Assembly (NCBI RefSeq): GCF_932526225.1
Contig: NC_064044.1
Span: forward strand, 15,005,453 to 15,069,452
Direction of reading: 5' to 3'
Length of the DNA stretch: 64,000 nt
Source: Nematostella vectensis
Taxonomy: Eukaryota > Cnidaria > Anthozoa > Actiniaria > Edwardsiidae
Positions 62,717 to 64,000 of the stretch are shown piece by piece. The notes under the pieces were generated by a model. That model saw only the letters and a list, made by a program, of their open reading frames with translations, was not told where the DNA came from and searched no databases. A program made the translations under genes and the position numbers. Position 1 is the first letter of the stretch. Each line of letters begins with the position of its first letter.

Positions 62717-62722
62717 TTCGGC
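62621..62722 (-). tRNA. tRNA-Phe(GAA)-like, F1
   Basis: Insert loop TGTAGA; T-stem base 51-52 region reads CCTAG. Confidence 0.63.
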
Positions 62723-62904
62723 ACGTTTATGTCCAGACTTAGTCTGCTCGGGCTTAAATATGATGAATTTTGAATGAAAAAATAAAAAGTGCCAAAATGG
62801 CAACCAAAAAAGGACTGCTCTTCCTCGCCATTGTTTTTGCGCAATAATCAAAACTTTATCTAATTATAAAAGTAAGACCTTCTAGATTTAAAAAAATGCA
62901 TTTT

Positions 62905-62976
62905 TTCCCATACCAAGAGTAGAACCCGGGCCGTCTGGGTGAAAACCAGAAATCCTAACCGCTAGACCATATGGGA
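62905..62976 (-). tRNA. tRNA-Glu(TTC), E2
   Basis: T57 with T-stem 3' strand CTTGG. Confidence 0.7.
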
Positions 62977-63153
62977 TATCTGCTCACTTTAGGAAATGTT
63001 TTCTTGATTAAATACAGGGCGAAGAATAGTATTAAGATACGATGATGTTTTCTCCATAAATTTATCAAGCTCATATTTGTACCATTCTTTACAAACATGT
63101 CTGTTGTGTCTTGACTGTGAAAGAGCTCCAGTTAACAAAAATGGTTTAAAAAA

Positions 63154-63207
63154 TGCCGAAACAGGGGATTTTTCAGAGTTCCTACAAACTCTCCGGATTG
63201 AACCAGA

Positions 63208-63249
<42 letters not shown>

Positions 63250-63255
63250 TTCGGC
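63154..63255 (-). tRNA. tRNA-Phe(GAA)-like, F1, weakened
   Basis: CCCTG T-stem strand; other arms consensus. Confidence 0.55.
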
Positions 63256-63436
63256 ACGTTCATGTCCAGACTTCGTCTGCTCGGGCTTAAATATGATGAA
63301 TTTTGTATGAAAAAAAAAAAATGCGCAAAATGTCAAACAAAGAAGGACTGCTATTCTTCGCCATTGATTTTTCGCAATAATCAAAACTTTATCTAATTAT
63401 AAAAGTAAGACCTTCTAGATTTAAAAAAATGCATTT

Positions 63437-63508
63437 TTCCCATACCGGGAGTAGAACCCGGGACGTCTGGGTGAAAACCAAAAATCCTAACCGCTAGACC
63501 ATATGGGA
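63437..63508 (-). tRNA. tRNA-Glu(TTC), E2
   Basis: Matches 57574 and 60242, without the A-box change. Confidence 0.75.
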
Positions 63509-63686
63509 TACCTGCTCACCTTAGGAAATGTTTTCTTGATTAAATACAGCGCAAAGAATAGTATTATGATACGATGATGTTTTGTCCATAAATTTATCAA
63601 GCTCATATTTGTGCCATTCTTTACAAACATGTCTGCCGTGTCTTGACTGTGAAAGAGGTCCAGTTAACAAAAATGGTTTAAAAAAA

Positions 63687-63788
63687 TGACGAAACCCGGG
63701 ATTTTTCAGAGTTCCTACAAACTCTCCGGATTGAACCAGAGACCTTCAGATCTTTAGTCTGACGCTCTCCCAACTGAGCTATTTCGGC
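63687..63788 (-). tRNA. tRNA-Phe with anticodon AAA, F1
   Basis: Loop CTAAAGA; acceptor 3' strand TTTCGTC leaves a G-T pair. Confidence 0.6.
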
Positions 63789-63970
63789 ACGTTCATGTCA
63801 AGACTTCGTCGGCTTGGTCTTAAATATGATGAATTTTGTATGAAAAAATAACAAGTGCGCAAAATTTCAAACAAAGAAGGACTGCTCTTCTTCGCCATTG
63901 TTTTTGCGCAATAATCAAAACTTTATCTAATTATAAAAGTAAGACCTTCTAGATTTAAAAAAATGCATTT

Positions 63971-64000
63971 TTCCCATACCGGGAGTAGAACCCGGGACGT
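63971..64000 (-). tRNA. tRNA-Glu, E2, cut by window end
   Basis: The 3' 30 bases (acceptor strand and T-arm with T57) are present. Confidence 0.75.

Larger units (their letters stand above)
1..64000 (-). repeat. Tandem tRNA-Phe/tRNA-Glu gene array (whole window)
   Basis: Units of about 535 bp (single AT-rich spacer) or about 558 bp (with a 25-bp spacer duplication) follow one another head to tail with no foreign sequence. Each holds a 102-nt Phe-like gene and a 72-nt Glu gene, both on the minus strand, separated by spacers of roughly 145-215 bp. The array enters and leaves the window mid-gene, so its true length is unknown. Nested higher-order duplications show growth by unequal exchange or block amplification. 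All open reading frames here are readings through the tRNA genes and spacers. Confidence 0.97.

Noticed and set aside
1093-63384. Dozens of open reading frames of 62-131 codons, mostly minus strand, with a shared segment such as AEIAQLGERQTEDLKVPGSI
   Set aside because: The shared segment is the translation of the tRNA-Phe gene, and the rest is spacer or Glu sequence. The frames recur only because the DNA repeats; no protein domain, codon bias or splice context supports coding.
1-64000. CRISPR array
   Set aside because: The repeat unit is over 500 bp with no variable spacers, and it holds eukaryotic tRNA genes.
1-64000. Array of tRNA-derived SINEs
   Set aside because: There are no 3' tails, no target-site duplications around units and no dispersed insertion pattern; units are joined head to tail, and two different tRNA genes share one unit.
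1-64000. Mitochondrial or bacterial origin of the tRNA genes
   Set aside because: The genes lack encoded CCA, have nuclear-type A and B boxes and poly-T terminators, and match cytosolic eukaryotic tRNA bodies.
1-64000. Genes on the plus strand
   Set aside because: Plus-strand frames of 64-67 codons (for example 5120-5320, 7062-7262 and 48822-49016) are antisense readings of the same tRNA genes and spacers; no RNA gene is seen on this strand.

Overview
The window is one unbroken, AT-rich eukaryotic tandem array of tRNA genes. I see no protein-coding gene. A basic unit of about 535 or 558 bp repeats from end to end and runs off both edges. Nearly every unit holds one tRNA-Phe-like gene and one tRNA-Glu(TTC) gene, all on the minus strand. 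I count 116 Phe-like copies, 117 Glu copies (two cut by the window edges, one truncated inside) and four 5' Phe fragments. Eukaryotic origin follows from the nuclear-type A and B boxes, the absence of encoded CCA, and the poly-T terminators. The gene bodies resemble animal tRNA-Glu(UUC) and tRNA-Phe(GAA), so an invertebrate animal is my guess, but the species cannot be read from the sequence.

Glu classes used below: E1, acceptor and T-arm intact or nearly so; E2, T-loop base 57 changed from G to T; E3, two acceptor and two T-stem mismatches; E4, acceptor mismatch(es) plus one T-stem mismatch; E5, T-loop rewritten so that the B box is lost; E6, sound acceptor with one T-stem mismatch. About a dozen Glu copies look fully intact. 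Phe classes: F1, a run of T directly at the 3' end; F2, no immediate terminator and a variant insert; F3, an anticodon-stem mismatch and a variant hairpin loop. All 116 complete Phe copies carry the same 29-nt insert between T-loop and T-stem 3' strand, just beyond the B box. The insert can form its own hairpin, and no canonical Phe copy is present.

Layout: 1-11859 and 11860-about 23650 are two nearly identical copies of a 21-unit higher-order block. About 23.65-34 kb is a mosaic with 1651-bp and 556-bp duplications. About 34.4-37.3 kb has a 1649-bp duplication. About 38.2-43.4 kb has three copies of a 1675-bp three-unit block. About 44.0-47.0 kb repeats 30.8-33.8 kb. 46.2-52.3 kb has nearly three copies of a four-unit block of about 2183 bp. 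52.3-64 kb is a more regular run of units of about 533 bp with shorter local duplications.

Both genes of the unit have a TATTTAA element at exactly -38 to -32 from the mature 5' end, and most have a poly-T terminator, so the array looks built for RNA polymerase III. The sequence alone does not show whether it is a working tRNA factory, a decaying tRNA satellite or a mixture.
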